The notes below the pieces were generated by a model. The model did not search any database, had not been told where the DNA came from, and saw only the letters and a program-made list of their open reading frames with translations. Source: Rummeliibacillus suwonensis (GTDB lineage Bacteria > Bacillota > Bacilli > Bacillales_A > Planococcaceae). Taken from it: a stretch of 64,000 nucleotides of DNA. The DNA lies in NCBI RefSeq assembly GCF_007896435.1, contig NZ_VCBL01000001.1, forward strand, positions 587,345 to 651,344. The letters are read 5' to 3'. This document shows, piece by piece, positions 55,618 to 64,000 of the stretch. The translations under genes and the position numbers were made by a program. Positions within the stretch are counted from its first letter, which is position 1. Each line of letters begins with the position of its first letter.

Positions 55618-55733
55618 CTCTTATCCCGAGCTGGTGGAGGGTCAGGCCCTATGAAACCCGGCAACCTGCATTATTTTTCACGTAATGCGTTGGTGCTAAT
55701 CTGATGCAAGGAACATTCCTTGAACGATAAGAG
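55618..55733 (+). ncRNA. SAM-I riboswitch (S box)
   Basis: Canonical S-box sequence order: P1 arm CTCTTATC pairs with GATAAGAG (55726-55733); GAGCTGGTGGAGGG, CCCTATGAAACCCGGCAACC, then TGCGTTGGTGCTAAT and ATGCAAGGAACATTCCTTGA. It binds S-adenosylmethionine and in high SAM lets the downstream terminator form, so metK is shut off when its product is plentiful. Confidence 0.97.
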
Positions 55734-55756
55734 TGAAAGGTGCTTACGAAACATAT

Positions 55757-55798
55757 CCTTTCCTCATTGTTTTTCGATGAGTGAAAGGTTTTTTTTTT
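55757..55798 (+). terminator. S-box controlled terminator
   Basis: CCTTTCCTCAT / ATGAGTGAAAGG stem and ten T, 24 bases after the aptamer. GTGAAAGGTG just after P1 (55732-55742) can pair with part of the stem as the switching sequence. Confidence 0.9.
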
Positions 55799-56006
55799 CA
55801 AAAAATAGAAGCAAATCTGATTTGTTTCATTATTATATGCGATTTGTGGCATTCTATTTATACTATGTACTGGCACTTTCTATATCCTCGTGTTAAAAAA
55901 GCAGCTTACAGCGGGCTTGTCGTTTAGTGTAACTGTTTAAACGGACATGGGTAATGAGTACCGTATCTTTTTTCGAGAGGATCTCGTTATAATAGGAGGA
56001 AACCAA

Positions 56007-57209
56007 ATGACAAACAGACGATTATTCACATCAGAAAGCGTAACAGAAGGACATCCGGATAAAATCTGCGACCAAATTTCAGATGCAATTTTAGATGCAA
56101 TTATTGCAAAAGATCCGAATGCGCGTGTAGCATGTGAAACAACAGCTACAACTGGTCTAGTACTTGTAGCTGGTGAAATTTCAACTACTACATATGTAGA
56201 TATTAAAGGTATTGTACGAGATACAGTGGCAGAAATTGGCTATACTCGTGGCAAATACGGCTTTGACGCCGAAAATTTAGCTGTGCTTGTAGCGATTGGT
56301 GAACAATCACCTGATATTGCACAAGGTGTTGACCAAGCATTAGAAGCTCGTGAAGGCTCTATGACAGATGCAGATATTGAAGCCATTGGTGCAGGGGATC
56401 AAGGTTTAATGTTTGGCTATGCTTGTAATGAAACACCAGAATTAATGCCATTGCCAATAAGCCTTGCCCATAAATTGGCACGACGCTTATCAGAAGTTCG
56501 TAAATCAGGCCAATTATCTTACTTACGACCTGATGGTAAAACACAAGTGACGGTCGAATATGATGAAAATAACCAACCTGTACGAGTAGACACTATCGTG
56601 ATTTCAACTCAACATGATGAAGAAGTATCATTAGAACAAATCAAAAAAGACCTAAAGGCGGAAGTGATTGCGAAAGTTGTCCCAGCTGAATTACTTGATG
56701 ACAATACCAAATACTTTATCAATCCAACAGGTCGTTTCGTAATTGGCGGACCAAAAGGTGATGCAGGTCTTACTGGTCGTAAAATCATTGTTGATACCTA
56801 TGGCGGCTATGCTCGTCATGGTGGCGGTGCTTTCTCAGGAAAAGATGCAACAAAAGTTGACCGTTCAGGGGCATATGCAGCTCGCTATGTTGCGAAAAAT
56901 ATTGTCGCAGCAGGTCTTGCAGAACGTGCAGAAGTTCAACTTGCTTATGCTATCGGTGTTGCACAACCAGTATCAATTTCAGTCGATACTTTTGGCACTG
57001 GTAAAGTAAAAGAAAGCGATCTAGTAGAAGCAATTCGTGAACTCTTCGATTTACGTCCAGCAGGTATCATCAAAATGTTGGATCTACGTCGCCCTATTTA
57101 CAAGCAAACAGCAGCATACGGACATTTTGGTCGGACTGATTTAGATGTTCCATGGGAAAAAACAGATAAAGTAGTAGCATTGAAAGAAAAATTTGCTGTA
57201 AAAGCTTAG
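56007..57209 (+). CDS. metK: S-adenosylmethionine synthetase
   Basis: A 400-residue enzyme that makes SAM from methionine and ATP. Motifs: [20 protein letters not shown] from residue 7, [16 protein letters not shown] near 117, the P-loop-like [20 protein letters not shown] near 270. ATG 56007 follows GGAGG by eight bases; the frame is open 20 codons further upstream without a site. Controlled by the SAM-I riboswitch in its leader, which ends 200 bp earlier. Confidence 0.97.
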   Translation: MTNRRLFTSESVTEGHPDKICDQISDAILDAIIAKDPNARVACETTATTGLVLVAGEISTTTYVDIKGIVRDTVAEIGYTRGKYGFDAENLAVLVAIGEQSPDIAQGVDQALEAREGSMTDADIEAIGAGDQGLMFGYACNETPELMPLPISLAHKLARRLSEVRKSGQLSYLRPDGKTQVTVEYDENNQPVRVDTIVISTQHDEEVSLEQIKKDLKAEVIAKVVPAELLDDNTKYFINPTGRFVIGGPKGDAGLTGRKIIVDTYGGYARHGGGAFSGKDATKVDRSGAYAARYVAKNIVAAGLAERAEVQLAYAIGVAQPVSISVDTFGTGKVKESDLVEAIRELFDLRPAGIIKMLDLRRPIYKQTAAYGHFGRTDLDVPWEKTDKVVALKEKFAVKA

Positions 57210-57227
57210 AAAATCAATTACCAAATC

Positions 57228-57275
57228 AAAAAGGTCATTCGCCATGATGATGGTGGATGACCTTTTGTTTTGTGT
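57228..57275. terminator. terminator between metK and ytoA
   Basis: AAAAGGTCAT / ATGACCTTTT arms around a CCATgatgATGG inner hairpin; T-rich on the plus side, A-rich on the other, so it can serve both converging genes. Confidence 0.8.
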
Positions 57276-57291
57276 AAAATGTTGAAGTAAA

Positions 57292-57819
57292 TTATCGAGG
57301 TAGCGGGTTGTTTTGTACAGATTTATAATATTGACCTTTTTCGTAGTATTCGTTTAGGATACGATCCATATCTTTTTTGTCTTCCTCTGTTAGTTCACGA
57401 ACCACTTTTGCAGGACGACCGAATGCAAGTGTATTTGGTGGGATTTTCTTTCCTTGCGTAACCAGACTACCAGCACCAATAAATGCGCCTTCACCAATTT
57501 CAGCACCATCTAAAACGATGGAAGCCATTCCTATTAGTGCCCCTTTTTTTATATGACAGCTATGAAGTGTTACTTGATGGCCAATGGTGGCTTCATCTTC
57601 TATAATTAGCGGTGCAGCTGGACTTTGATGTAAACAACAGAGATCTTGAATATTTACTTTACGACCAATAATAGTAGGCGAAACATCACCACGAATAACG
57701 GTATTATAAAAGATAGATGAATCTGGACCTATTGTCACATCTCCTGTTATAACAACATGATCACCAATGAAAGCAGATGGGTCAATAGATGGTTTTTTAT
57801 CTTTAAATGGATAAATCAT
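57292..57819 (-). CDS. ytoA: gamma-carbonic anhydrase family protein YtoA
   Basis: A 175-residue left-handed beta-helix protein of hexapeptide repeats (FIGDHVVITGDVTIGPDSSI, GDVSPTIIGRKVNIQD, IGHQVTLHSCHIKKGALIGM). The three metal His of gamma carbonic anhydrases are plausibly in CLHQS, GHQVTLHSC. Activity of YtoA is unproven; it may be a carbonic anhydrase or a non-enzymatic homologue. Same neighbours as in B. subtilis. Confidence 0.9.
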   Translation of the reverse strand: MIYPFKDKKPSIDPSAFIGDHVVITGDVTIGPDSSIFYNTVIRGDVSPTIIGRKVNIQDLCCLHQSPAAPLIIEDEATIGHQVTLHSCHIKKGALIGMASIVLDGAEIGEGAFIGAGSLVTQGKKIPPNTLAFGRPAKVVRELTEEDKKDMDRILNEYYEKGQYYKSVQNNPLPR

Positions 57820-57945
57820 CGAAAATACGCCTCATTTCAAGTTAGAATTTTTTATAATTATCGTAACAAACGGATGTGATAATTGGAACAGAAAAACATA
57901 GAATACGTTAAAATAGAGATAGAATCAATGAGGAGAGAAGTAATT

Positions 57946-58746
57946 ATGTGGAAATGGGAAGCTGAAGGTCAAGCGAAAGCAGTGGTTGTTTTTATACATA
58001 GTGCATACGAGCACCATCGAAGATATGCTTGGTTAATTGAAAAATTGAGAACGTCTGGAATGCATGTTATCACTGGTGATTTACCAGGACATGGTGAAGA
58101 GAGCAGGCGTAAAAAAGCGCATGACGAAGATTTTAGAGATTATGCAAAGTTTATTCGTCAAATGATGCAAATCGCATTTACTTACAATTTGCCGATCTTT
58201 ATCATTGGGCATGGGTTAGGCGCAACACTTGCCATTCAAATAGAAAGAAAACATAAATACGAATGCGCTGGGATGATTTTGACATCTCCATGGATGCATT
58301 TAATTCATCAACCCTCTAAGTTATCCAATGCCTTAACAGGATTGAGCAAATTAACGGGGAATATGAAGATTCATCATGACATTACGGTAAAACAGCTAAC
58401 ACGTAGCTATGAATTTTATAAAGAAGAAAAAGATGATATTTACTATAATTCAGTGATTACTGTTAATTGGTATCGAGAATTACATCAATTTATGAAGAAT
58501 GTTGTGATAGCCACCGAAGAATTTCCAGACATCCCCGTACTGTTGATGAATGGCGGAAATGATAAAATCGTTTCACCAGCGCACAGTAAAAAGTGGCTTA
58601 TGCAGCAAAATATTTCGGAATTGCAATATAAGGAATGGAAAGTTTGTTATCATGATTTGTATCAAGAACCTGAGCGGAATGATATTTATCAGTATATGGA
58701 ATCTTTTATCTATAACGCATTACGAAATATTGGCTATATTATTTAA
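57946..58746 (+). CDS. ytpA: alpha/beta hydrolase YtpA (lysophospholipase-like)
   Basis: A 266-residue serine hydrolase (MWKWEAEGQAKAVVVFIHSA start). GDLPGHGEE near residue 45, nucleophile elbow IGHGLGATLA (GHGLG, with Gly in place of the usual Ser at the centre when read GxSxG; sequence IIGHGLGA), Asp in GGNDKIVSP near 204, His in CYHDLYQEPE near 236. The Ser-to-Gly change at the elbow would make catalysis doubtful. B. subtilis YtpA makes the antibiotic lysophospholipid bacilysocin. ATG 57946 follows GAGGAGAG. Confidence 0.8.
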   Translation: MWKWEAEGQAKAVVVFIHSAYEHHRRYAWLIEKLRTSGMHVITGDLPGHGEESRRKKAHDEDFRDYAKFIRQMMQIAFTYNLPIFIIGHGLGATLAIQIERKHKYECAGMILTSPWMHLIHQPSKLSNALTGLSKLTGNMKIHHDITVKQLTRSYEFYKEEKDDIYYNSVITVNWYRELHQFMKNVVIATEEFPDIPVLLMNGGNDKIVSPAHSKKWLMQQNISELQYKEWKVCYHDLYQEPERNDIYQYMESFIYNALRNIGYII

Positions 58747-58760
58747 TCATGCTATATAAG

Positions 58761-58803
58761 AAAGATGTCCGTCGTTGAATCATCAATTGACGGACATCTT
58801 TTT
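58761..58803 (+). terminator. intrinsic terminator after ytpA
   Basis: AAAGATGTCCGTC / GACGGACATCTTT perfect 13-bp stem followed by T-run. Confidence 0.9.
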
Positions 58804-58843
58804 GGTATTGCCTGAAACATTTTTCAACGCATCGTCTGTTCAG

Positions 58844-59368
58844 TTAATAATCATTTTGACTTTTTAATGCCGCTTCTTCAGCAGGAATACGAACGAACAT
58901 CATCATTATATTCAAAGCTGAAAATACAATGGTGGTGAAGTAGGCTTGGAAAATTAATGGAATAACAGCAATTTCTAAAGCAACGATGATATAGTTTGGG
59001 TGAGAAAGCCATTTGTATGGACCTTTTTTTACCAAAGTGGTATTGGGCAATACAATAATCTTCGTATTCCAGAAATGCCCAAGCGATTTAATAGACCAGA
59101 TTCGACCAATCTGTAAGAGTAGAAAAAATCCAAGCAAAATAATCCAAAATGGACTAAGAGGAGCATCCTTTAAAATATATTCAATCCATAAACTGCTCAA
59201 AAATAATCCATGCAACATAACGATAAAGGGATAATGTGATTGACCGAATTCAATCGCTCCACGATTTTTCATGTAACGTTCATTTTCTCTAGCAATTCGT
59301 AATTCTACTAATCTTTGGATACAAATGATTGTAAAAATAATGGCAAATAAAATATTTATCACTCCCAT
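58844..59368 (-). CDS. bpsB: alkylpyrone O-methyltransferase BpsB (isoprenylcysteine methyltransferase family)
   Basis: A 174-residue membrane methyltransferase of the ICMT family with about five helices. The SAM-binding C-terminus has GPYKWLSHPNYIIVALEIAVIPL and RIPAEEAALKS. BpsB (YpbQ) methylates alkylpyrones made by the type III polyketide synthase encoded just upstream. The ATG used overlaps the bpsA stop by 10 nt; no clear ribosome binding site, so translation may depend on coupling. Confidence 0.87.
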   Translation of the reverse strand: MGVINILFAIIFTIICIQRLVELRIARENERYMKNRGAIEFGQSHYPFIVMLHGLFLSSLWIEYILKDAPLSPFWIILLGFFLLLQIGRIWSIKSLGHFWNTKIIVLPNTTLVKKGPYKWLSHPNYIIVALEIAVIPLIFQAYFTTIVFSALNIMMMFVRIPAEEAALKSQNDY

Positions 59369-60426
59369 TCTAGTAATACTAACTCTCCACTAAAACCTGG
59401 GCCGAGAGAAGCCATTATTCCGAATTCACCGCGATTTGGTTGTTGATCCATAACATATTTCAATACATAGAGTACCGTTGGAGAAGACATATTGCCGTGC
59501 TGCTTCAAAATAATAGAACTGGGTGCTACTAATTCTTTTGGAAGTTCCAAGGCGGACTCATACGCAGTAAGAACCTTTTTGCCACCCGGATGAGCGATAA
59601 AGCGATGAATAGTTTGCGGAGAAAGTTCATGCTGAGCAAGAAAGCTTTCTACAAATGGTGCAAACCATTTTACGATAATATTAGGAATGCTTTTGGCAAA
59701 GATCACATGCAGACCATCATCCTCAATTCTCCATCCCATAATATCCTCAGAATTTGGTAATAATTTTGAAGCAGTTGCTTGAATACGAGGTAAAGTTTTG
59801 TTATGAGATAATTTTACTTGGTCACCGCTTATTAAAGCGCAGGCAACTCCATCCCCAAAAAGGGAAGTGCCGATAAAGTTACTTTTATTCAAATCTTTTG
59901 GTTGAAATGTTAGACTGCATAGCTCAACGCAAATCACCAAGACTAATGATTCTGGATGTGCCAAGCAATAGTCATTTGCACGGCCAATTCCAGCAGCACC
60001 GCCACCACAGCCAAGCCCCCATAGCGGAATGCGGACAACATCATTGGAAAAAGATAATTGGTTCATTAATCGGGCCTCTATACTAGGTGTTGAAATCCCT
60101 GTAGTCGAAACAAAAATAATAGCGTTAATATCCCTTATTGTCACATCTGCTGCTTCTGATAAACATTTCTGAATAACTTTTATGCTATATTCCGTCGCTA
60201 ATTCAATATATAAGTCATTTTTTTCTGAAAAAGAGTGATTTTCTTTATACCATTCTATTGGCATAGCCAGTTGACGATTAAAAATTTCCGCATTTTTAAA
60301 TACTTTTAAATAGCGTTCAAGCTTATTCATCTTTCCCGCAAAAAGTTCCTTGATAAAATTCTCTGCATTGTTCTGCGTTAGCGAATAAGGAGGAGCATAT
60401 GTACTAACGGCTTGTATTTTAGGCAT
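59359..60426 (-). CDS. bpsA: type III polyketide synthase BpsA
   Basis: A 355-residue chalcone-synthase-fold homodimer that condenses fatty acyl-CoA with malonyl-CoA to alkylpyrones. Catalytic triad visible: Cys140 in PLWGLGCGGGAAG, His in RFIAHPGGKKVL near 286, Asn in KQHGNMSSPTVLYVL near 319. Start MPKIQAVSTYAPPY. In an operon with bpsB. In Bacillus the products sit in membranes; here the unit is inserted between ytpA and ytqB relative to the B. subtilis order. Confidence 0.93.
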   Translation of the reverse strand: MPKIQAVSTYAPPYSLTQNNAENFIKELFAGKMNKLERYLKVFKNAEIFNRQLAMPIEWYKENHSFSEKNDLYIELATEYSIKVIQKCLSEAADVTIRDINAIIFVSTTGISTPSIEARLMNQLSFSNDVVRIPLWGLGCGGGAAGIGRANDYCLAHPESLVLVICVELCSLTFQPKDLNKSNFIGTSLFGDGVACALISGDQVKLSHNKTLPRIQATASKLLPNSEDIMGWRIEDDGLHVIFAKSIPNIIVKWFAPFVESFLAQHELSPQTIHRFIAHPGGKKVLTAYESALELPKELVAPSSIILKQHGNMSSPTVLYVLKYVMDQQPNRGEFGIMASLGPGFSGELVLLEWE

Positions 60427-60560
60427 AGATCATTGAACTCCTTTATAATTAGATGGTTTCAATAATCTATGCATACGATCAAATATTTAAAACAAAATAT
60501 GGTTCAATAGAAAAAAGTTCTAGGTTAGTACCTGTTCTTTTCTTTTTGCGTAGAACCATG

Positions 60561-60597
60561 TAAAAGACACCCTAAATCGTTCATTTAAGGTGTCTAG
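60561..60597 (-). terminator. terminator of ytqA-ytqB
   Basis: On the minus strand AGACACCTTAAAT / ATTTAGGGTGTCT stem followed by TTTTAC. Confidence 0.75.
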
Positions 60598-60601
60598 AAG
60601 A

Positions 60602-61171
60602 TTATAGTTCCTTCAATTTTTCAAGTGCAATGACAAAGGGAGGATCATTTTTTTGATTGATAAATTCATAACGCAAAACACGGACTTTTTTTTGCGGCAA
60701 GCTTGAAACGTAGTCGATGATTCGATCGCGCTCCTCTTTGCCACCTTCGTGACCATAGTAGATAACTAATATAATGATGCCACCTATTTTTAACAAGCTT
60801 AATAGACGATCAATCGCTCGCAAAGTTGTATTTGACTTAGTAATAATGGTGTGTTCACCACCAGGTAAATAACCTAGATTGAAAATAGCTGCACTAACAG
60901 GCTCTTTTACATATTGATCTATGTTTTCATGACCATCTAAAATAAGGGATACTTGTTTCGACACTCCTGCTTCCATTAACCGTTTGCCGGTCGCATCGAT
61001 CGCCTGTTGTTGTATATCAAATGCGTAGACATGACCATCTTCACCGACAAGCTGTGCAAGAAATGCTGTATCATATCCATTTCCGGCTGTCGCATCGACT
61101 ACAATGTCGCCAGCTTCTATTGTATCCTGAAGTAAAAGTTGAGCATATTGTAAGACAAGTTTTAATGTCAT
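60602..61171 (-). CDS. ytqB: class I SAM methyltransferase YtqB (rRNA methylase-like)
   Basis: A 189-residue Rossmann methyltransferase of the rRNA-methylase (MraW-like/YtqB) group: VVDATAGNGYDTAFLAQLVG SAM loop near residue 24, FNLGYLPGGEHTI near 97 (NLG in place of NPPY), GGIIILVIYYGHEGGKEERD near 135. The YtqB group is annotated as putative rRNA methylase; some homologues act on other small substrates. Overlaps ytqA by ATGA. Confidence 0.88.
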   Translation of the reverse strand: MTLKLVLQYAQLLLQDTIEAGDIVVDATAGNGYDTAFLAQLVGEDGHVYAFDIQQQAIDATGKRLMEAGVSKQVSLILDGHENIDQYVKEPVSAAIFNLGYLPGGEHTIITKSNTTLRAIDRLLSLLKIGGIIILVIYYGHEGGKEERDRIIDYVSSLPQKKVRVLRYEFINQKNDPPFVIALEKLKEL

Positions 61172-62139
61172 AGGGTTTTCACTTCTTTCGCATTGTAAAA
61201 CTTACCTTGCCAGCTTTCTCTGCGTTCTAGCTCTGCATCAATCCCGTTTAAAACTTCCCATTTGTTTACTGACCACATGGGTCCGATCATTAAATCGATA
61301 GGTCCATCACCCGTAATACGTTGTACAATCATTTCTGTAGGGATGACTTCTAGTTGGTCAGCCACTAAATGGATATATGCCTCTTTGTCCATTAATTGTA
61401 ACATGCCTTTTTCGTATTGCTTGACAAGCGGTGTCCCCTTTAATAGATGAAGCAAATGAATTTTGATGGCTTGGACATCTAGTGTTGCCACTTCTCGGGC
61501 AGTTTCCATCATCATATCGTAGTTTTCAAGAGGCAAGCCATTGATGATATGCGTACAAACTCGAATATTATGCTTACGAAGTTTTTCTACACCCTCTATA
61601 TAAGTGGCATAATCATGAGCGCGATTGATCAAATTTGCTGTGCGTTCATGAACAGTTTGTAGTCCAAGTTCAATCCATAAGTACGTGCGTTCATTTAATT
61701 CAGCTAAATATTCGACAACATCATCAGGCAAGCAATCAGGACGAGTAGCAATACTTAACCCCATCACACCTTCGCAGGCAAGAGCTGCTTCGAATTTTTC
61801 TTTCAATACGGGAAGTGGTGCGTGTGTATTGGTATAGGCTTGGAAGTAGGCCATTGTTTTGCCGTCCTTCCATTTATGTTGCATTTTTTCTTTAATTTTC
61901 TCAAATTGAACAGGGATAGGGTCGACACGATCTCCTGCAAAATCACCTGATCCAGCAGCACTGCAGAACGTGCAGCCTCCAAAAGCAACTGTACCGTCTC
62001 GGTTTGGACAATCGAATCCTGCATCTAATGCCACTTTATAAACTTTACAGCCAAATTGATCACGTAAATAACGATTCCATGTATAATAACGTTTCCCATC
62101 TGAAGGAAACGGAAATTCATTGTTTTTCACATCCGTCAT
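61168..62139 (-). CDS. ytqA: TIGR01212 family radical SAM protein YtqA
   Basis: A 323-residue radical-SAM enzyme. The cluster-binding Cys are in DCPNRDGTVAFGGCTFCSAAG (residues 44, 56, 59), a spacing (C-x11-C-x2-C) typical of TIGR01212 and not the C-x3-C-x2-C of most radical SAM proteins. FQAYTNTHAPLPVLKEKFE and LSIATRPDCLPDDVVEYL follow. Substrate probably tRNA, by analogy with the related YhcC/Elp3-like group, but this is an inference. Coupled to ytqB. Confidence 0.92.
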   Translation of the reverse strand: MTDVKNNEFPFPSDGKRYYTWNRYLRDQFGCKVYKVALDAGFDCPNRDGTVAFGGCTFCSAAGSGDFAGDRVDPIPVQFEKIKEKMQHKWKDGKTMAYFQAYTNTHAPLPVLKEKFEAALACEGVMGLSIATRPDCLPDDVVEYLAELNERTYLWIELGLQTVHERTANLINRAHDYATYIEGVEKLRKHNIRVCTHIINGLPLENYDMMMETAREVATLDVQAIKIHLLHLLKGTPLVKQYEKGMLQLMDKEAYIHLVADQLEVIPTEMIVQRITGDGPIDLMIGPMWSVNKWEVLNGIDAELERRESWQGKFYNAKEVKTL

Positions 62140-62281
62140 AATTTCAACTCCTCAACTTTCTATTCTATCACGTAGTGGCGAAAGTGGACGAATACTTTAA
62201 CTGTGACAGGAAGAAAGATCGAATTTAACTCTTAAGGTTGTACATTTTTGAAAAGGTTGATACCATTACTTAGATATGCGA

Positions 62282-62499
62282 AATAAAGTGCGGCTTCCAT
62301 CAATGGGGGTTCTCTTCATTTCCCACTGAACTAGAGGAACTCAGGTTAAAAGCGCCACGTCCTGTGGCAACACTTGGGTGATCAACATCCTGTTGCCCCG
62401 AACCAATCGGGCGCATGCGGCAGTTGATCTCCCACCTATTTTTCTCGTTTCTCTCTAAAACTTGATGGGGATCTTACTGCCCGTTAACGCGGGATAAAA
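62282..62499 (-). repeat. dispersed modular palindromic repeat, copy 6 (long form)
   Basis: From AAATAAAGTGCGGCTTCCAT to GCCCGTTAACGCGGGATAAA in minus orientation, with all modules and more point changes than copy 5. It contains GCCACGTCCTGTGGCAAC (62354-62371), identical to part of the unrelated-looking repeat at 9091-9108. Confidence 0.85.
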
Positions 62500-62657
62500 T
62501 GAAATTTCCCCCAATCGTTTTTGGGGGAAGTGTTAGTTGTTAGTTGCACAAAGTAAGCTTTTCCAGACGGTTCCACCATACATAATTCTCGTTGATTATT
62601 TGAATCGTGATTAATGGGAACTTTTTGTCTGTTAAAGTGGTAAATGGAGGATTTGTA

Positions 62658-63827
62658 ATGCCAAGAAGTGTTTGGTTATTAATTATGGGGATGCTTGTCA
62701 ATACGGTAGGTAACGCATTTTTATGGCCATTGAATACCATCTATATGCACGATCATCTGGGGCAATCATTATCAGTAGCAGGACTTGTACTAATGGGGAA
62801 TGCTGCAGCAGGGGTTGTTGGAAATCTCATAGGTGGCTACGTTTTTGATAAGTTTGGTGGCTTTAAATCGATCATGCTTGGAACGATTATTACAATCATC
62901 GGTTTGATTTGTTTAGTGATTTGGCATGGGTGGCCTCATTATGTTTGGTTTTTGACACTAATCGGCTTTAGTGGAGGAATCGTTTTTCCAAGTATGTTCG
63001 CAATGGTGGGAACTGCTTGGCCAGAAGGGGGCAGAAAGGGCTTTAATGCCATCTACCTTTCACAAAATCTAGGTGTAGCCATAGGTCCAGCACTTGCAGG
63101 TGTTGTTGCTAATAAAAGCTTTGACTATTTGTTTGTCGCTAATTTAATCATGTATATTCTATTTTTCTTTATTGCTCTATCCTATAAAGGAATTTCAACA
63201 GAGAGTGTAATGCCACCAAGTTCTGTTATTAGTGAGAGTGCAAAGATAAAGGATCGTTCTTCTTTATATGCGCTGATGATTTTAGGGATTGGTTATCTTT
63301 TAAGTTGGATGGTCTATACGCAATGGACGACTACCATTTCATCTTATACGCAATTTCTAGGAATATCGTTAAATCAGTATAGTTTGCTATGGACTACCAA
63401 TGGTTTATTGATTGTTTTAGGTCAACCACTTATTCATCCGATTATTAAGAGAATAGGGGAGTATTATAAAGGGCAAATTTTTATAGGCGTTGCGATTTTC
63501 ATCGTGTCATTCTTTGTTGTTAGCTTTGCACATACATTTAAAATGTTTTTAATCGCCATTATTATTTTGACCTTTGGCGAAATGTTTGTATTTCCAATTG
63601 TACCGACAATTGCTAGTAAGCTTGCGCCAAAGGGAAGAGATGGTTTTTATCAAGGACTTATCAATAGTTTTAGTGCAACGGGAAAAATGATCGGCCCATT
63701 TTTAGGCGGTGTTTTAGCGGATCAATACGGGATGAAAATTACTTTTTATGTATTAATCGCTATATTGGTGGTGGCACTGATTCCGTATACGATGTATGAC
63801 CGACCGATGAAGCAAAAAAATGTATAA
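62658..63827 (+). CDS. yttB: MFS transporter YttB
   Basis: A 389-residue major-facilitator permease with twelve hydrophobic segments. Start MPRSVWLLIMGMLVNTVGNA, motif A-like GGYVFDKFGGFKSIMLG between helices 2 and 3, second half starting YALMILGIGYLLSWMVYTQW, late motif GVLADQYGMKITFYVLIAIL. ATG 62658 follows GGAGG by seven bases. YttB lies beside ytqA in B. subtilis. Substrate unknown; DHA1-type drug/solute exporters are closest in pattern. Confidence 0.85.
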   Translation: MPRSVWLLIMGMLVNTVGNAFLWPLNTIYMHDHLGQSLSVAGLVLMGNAAAGVVGNLIGGYVFDKFGGFKSIMLGTIITIIGLICLVIWHGWPHYVWFLTLIGFSGGIVFPSMFAMVGTAWPEGGRKGFNAIYLSQNLGVAIGPALAGVVANKSFDYLFVANLIMYILFFFIALSYKGISTESVMPPSSVISESAKIKDRSSLYALMILGIGYLLSWMVYTQWTTTISSYTQFLGISLNQYSLLWTTNGLLIVLGQPLIHPIIKRIGEYYKGQIFIGVAIFIVSFFVVSFAHTFKMFLIAIIILTFGEMFVFPIVPTIASKLAPKGRDGFYQGLINSFSATGKMIGPFLGGVLADQYGMKITFYVLIAILVVALIPYTMYDRPMKQKNV

Positions 63828-64000
63828 GGATTTTTGGGGGAATAACAAAATAGTGAAGCTCTCATCTGTGTGTGAAGTTTTACGATAGGTTTTGAAATAT
63901 GAATTTTGAAAGATAGAAGTTTATAGAAGAGTTTTGAATAATTGAATCGTGAATTTTCATAAGAAATTCATAATTTTGCTAAATCTCTTGTCAATTTACG
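63828..64000. other. window end, no gene seen
   Basis: A/T-rich sequence after yttB. No terminator or CDS is evident before the window ends. Confidence 0.4.

Overview
The window is low-GC Firmicutes DNA. The gene order of its two ends (yteA-menF-menD-menH-menB-menE; ytkD, ytmA-like, pckA, metK, ytoA, ytpA, ytqB, ytqA, yttB), its S-box leader and its tRNA array all resemble Bacillus subtilis. A MurE-like ligase without the diaminopimelate signature and the general gene style point to Planococcaceae (Lysinibacillus, Rummeliibacillus, Kurthia or Viridibacillus relatives). The genus is an inference.

Layout. 1-1.2 kb: twelve tRNA genes. 1.2-3.6 kb: two copies of a dispersed repeat, a TipA/Mta-type MerR regulator and yteA. 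3.9-11.5 kb: menaquinone genes menF-menD-menH-menB, then a large palindromic repeat and a DUF3221-like lipoprotein, then menE. 12-15.8 kb: small membrane proteins, a LysR regulator facing a GlpM-like protein, and a Ser/Arg/His-rich small protein translationally coupled to a Hanks-type kinase. 16-31.6 kb: a complete type I-B CRISPR-Cas system (cas6-cas8b-cas7-cas5-cas3-cas4-cas1-cas2) followed by an array of 104 repeats. 31.7-40.4 kb: ytaF, dps, a zinc-binding lipoprotein, yidD, a VanX-like peptidase, a GlsB-like protein, an ATP-grasp protein and a Mur ligase. 40.7-46.6 kb: cydABDC. 47.3-51.7 kb: a YjfB-like motility peptide and a prophage remnant bounded by 121-bp direct repeats. 51.7-63.8 kb: ytkD-like NUDIX, pckA, SAM riboswitch-metK, ytoA, ytpA, bpsA-bpsB, ytqA-ytqB and yttB.

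Main discovery. Divergent from cas6, on the minus strand, lies a small transcription unit that looks like a degenerate one-spacer CRISPR. It has an extended -10 promoter, a repeat-like sequence matching the array repeat at 22 of 29 positions, a short spacer, a second weaker repeat-like sequence and a strong intrinsic terminator. The first 17 nt of its spacer match the cas6 leader just downstream of the cas promoter, next to a CCA motif. The only mismatch is position 6, the base that Cascade flips out. This is the arrangement expected of a CreR-type cas-regulating RNA that uses the Cas complex to repress its own operon. An intrinsic terminator between cas5 and cas3 adds a second likely control point.

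Other notable structure: a six-copy modular palindromic repeat, a second palindrome present in both a long and a short form, a prophage reduced to integrase and endolysin tails plus cargo genes with an SOS box, and a membrane-protein gene whose ribosome binding site points to an ATT start codon.
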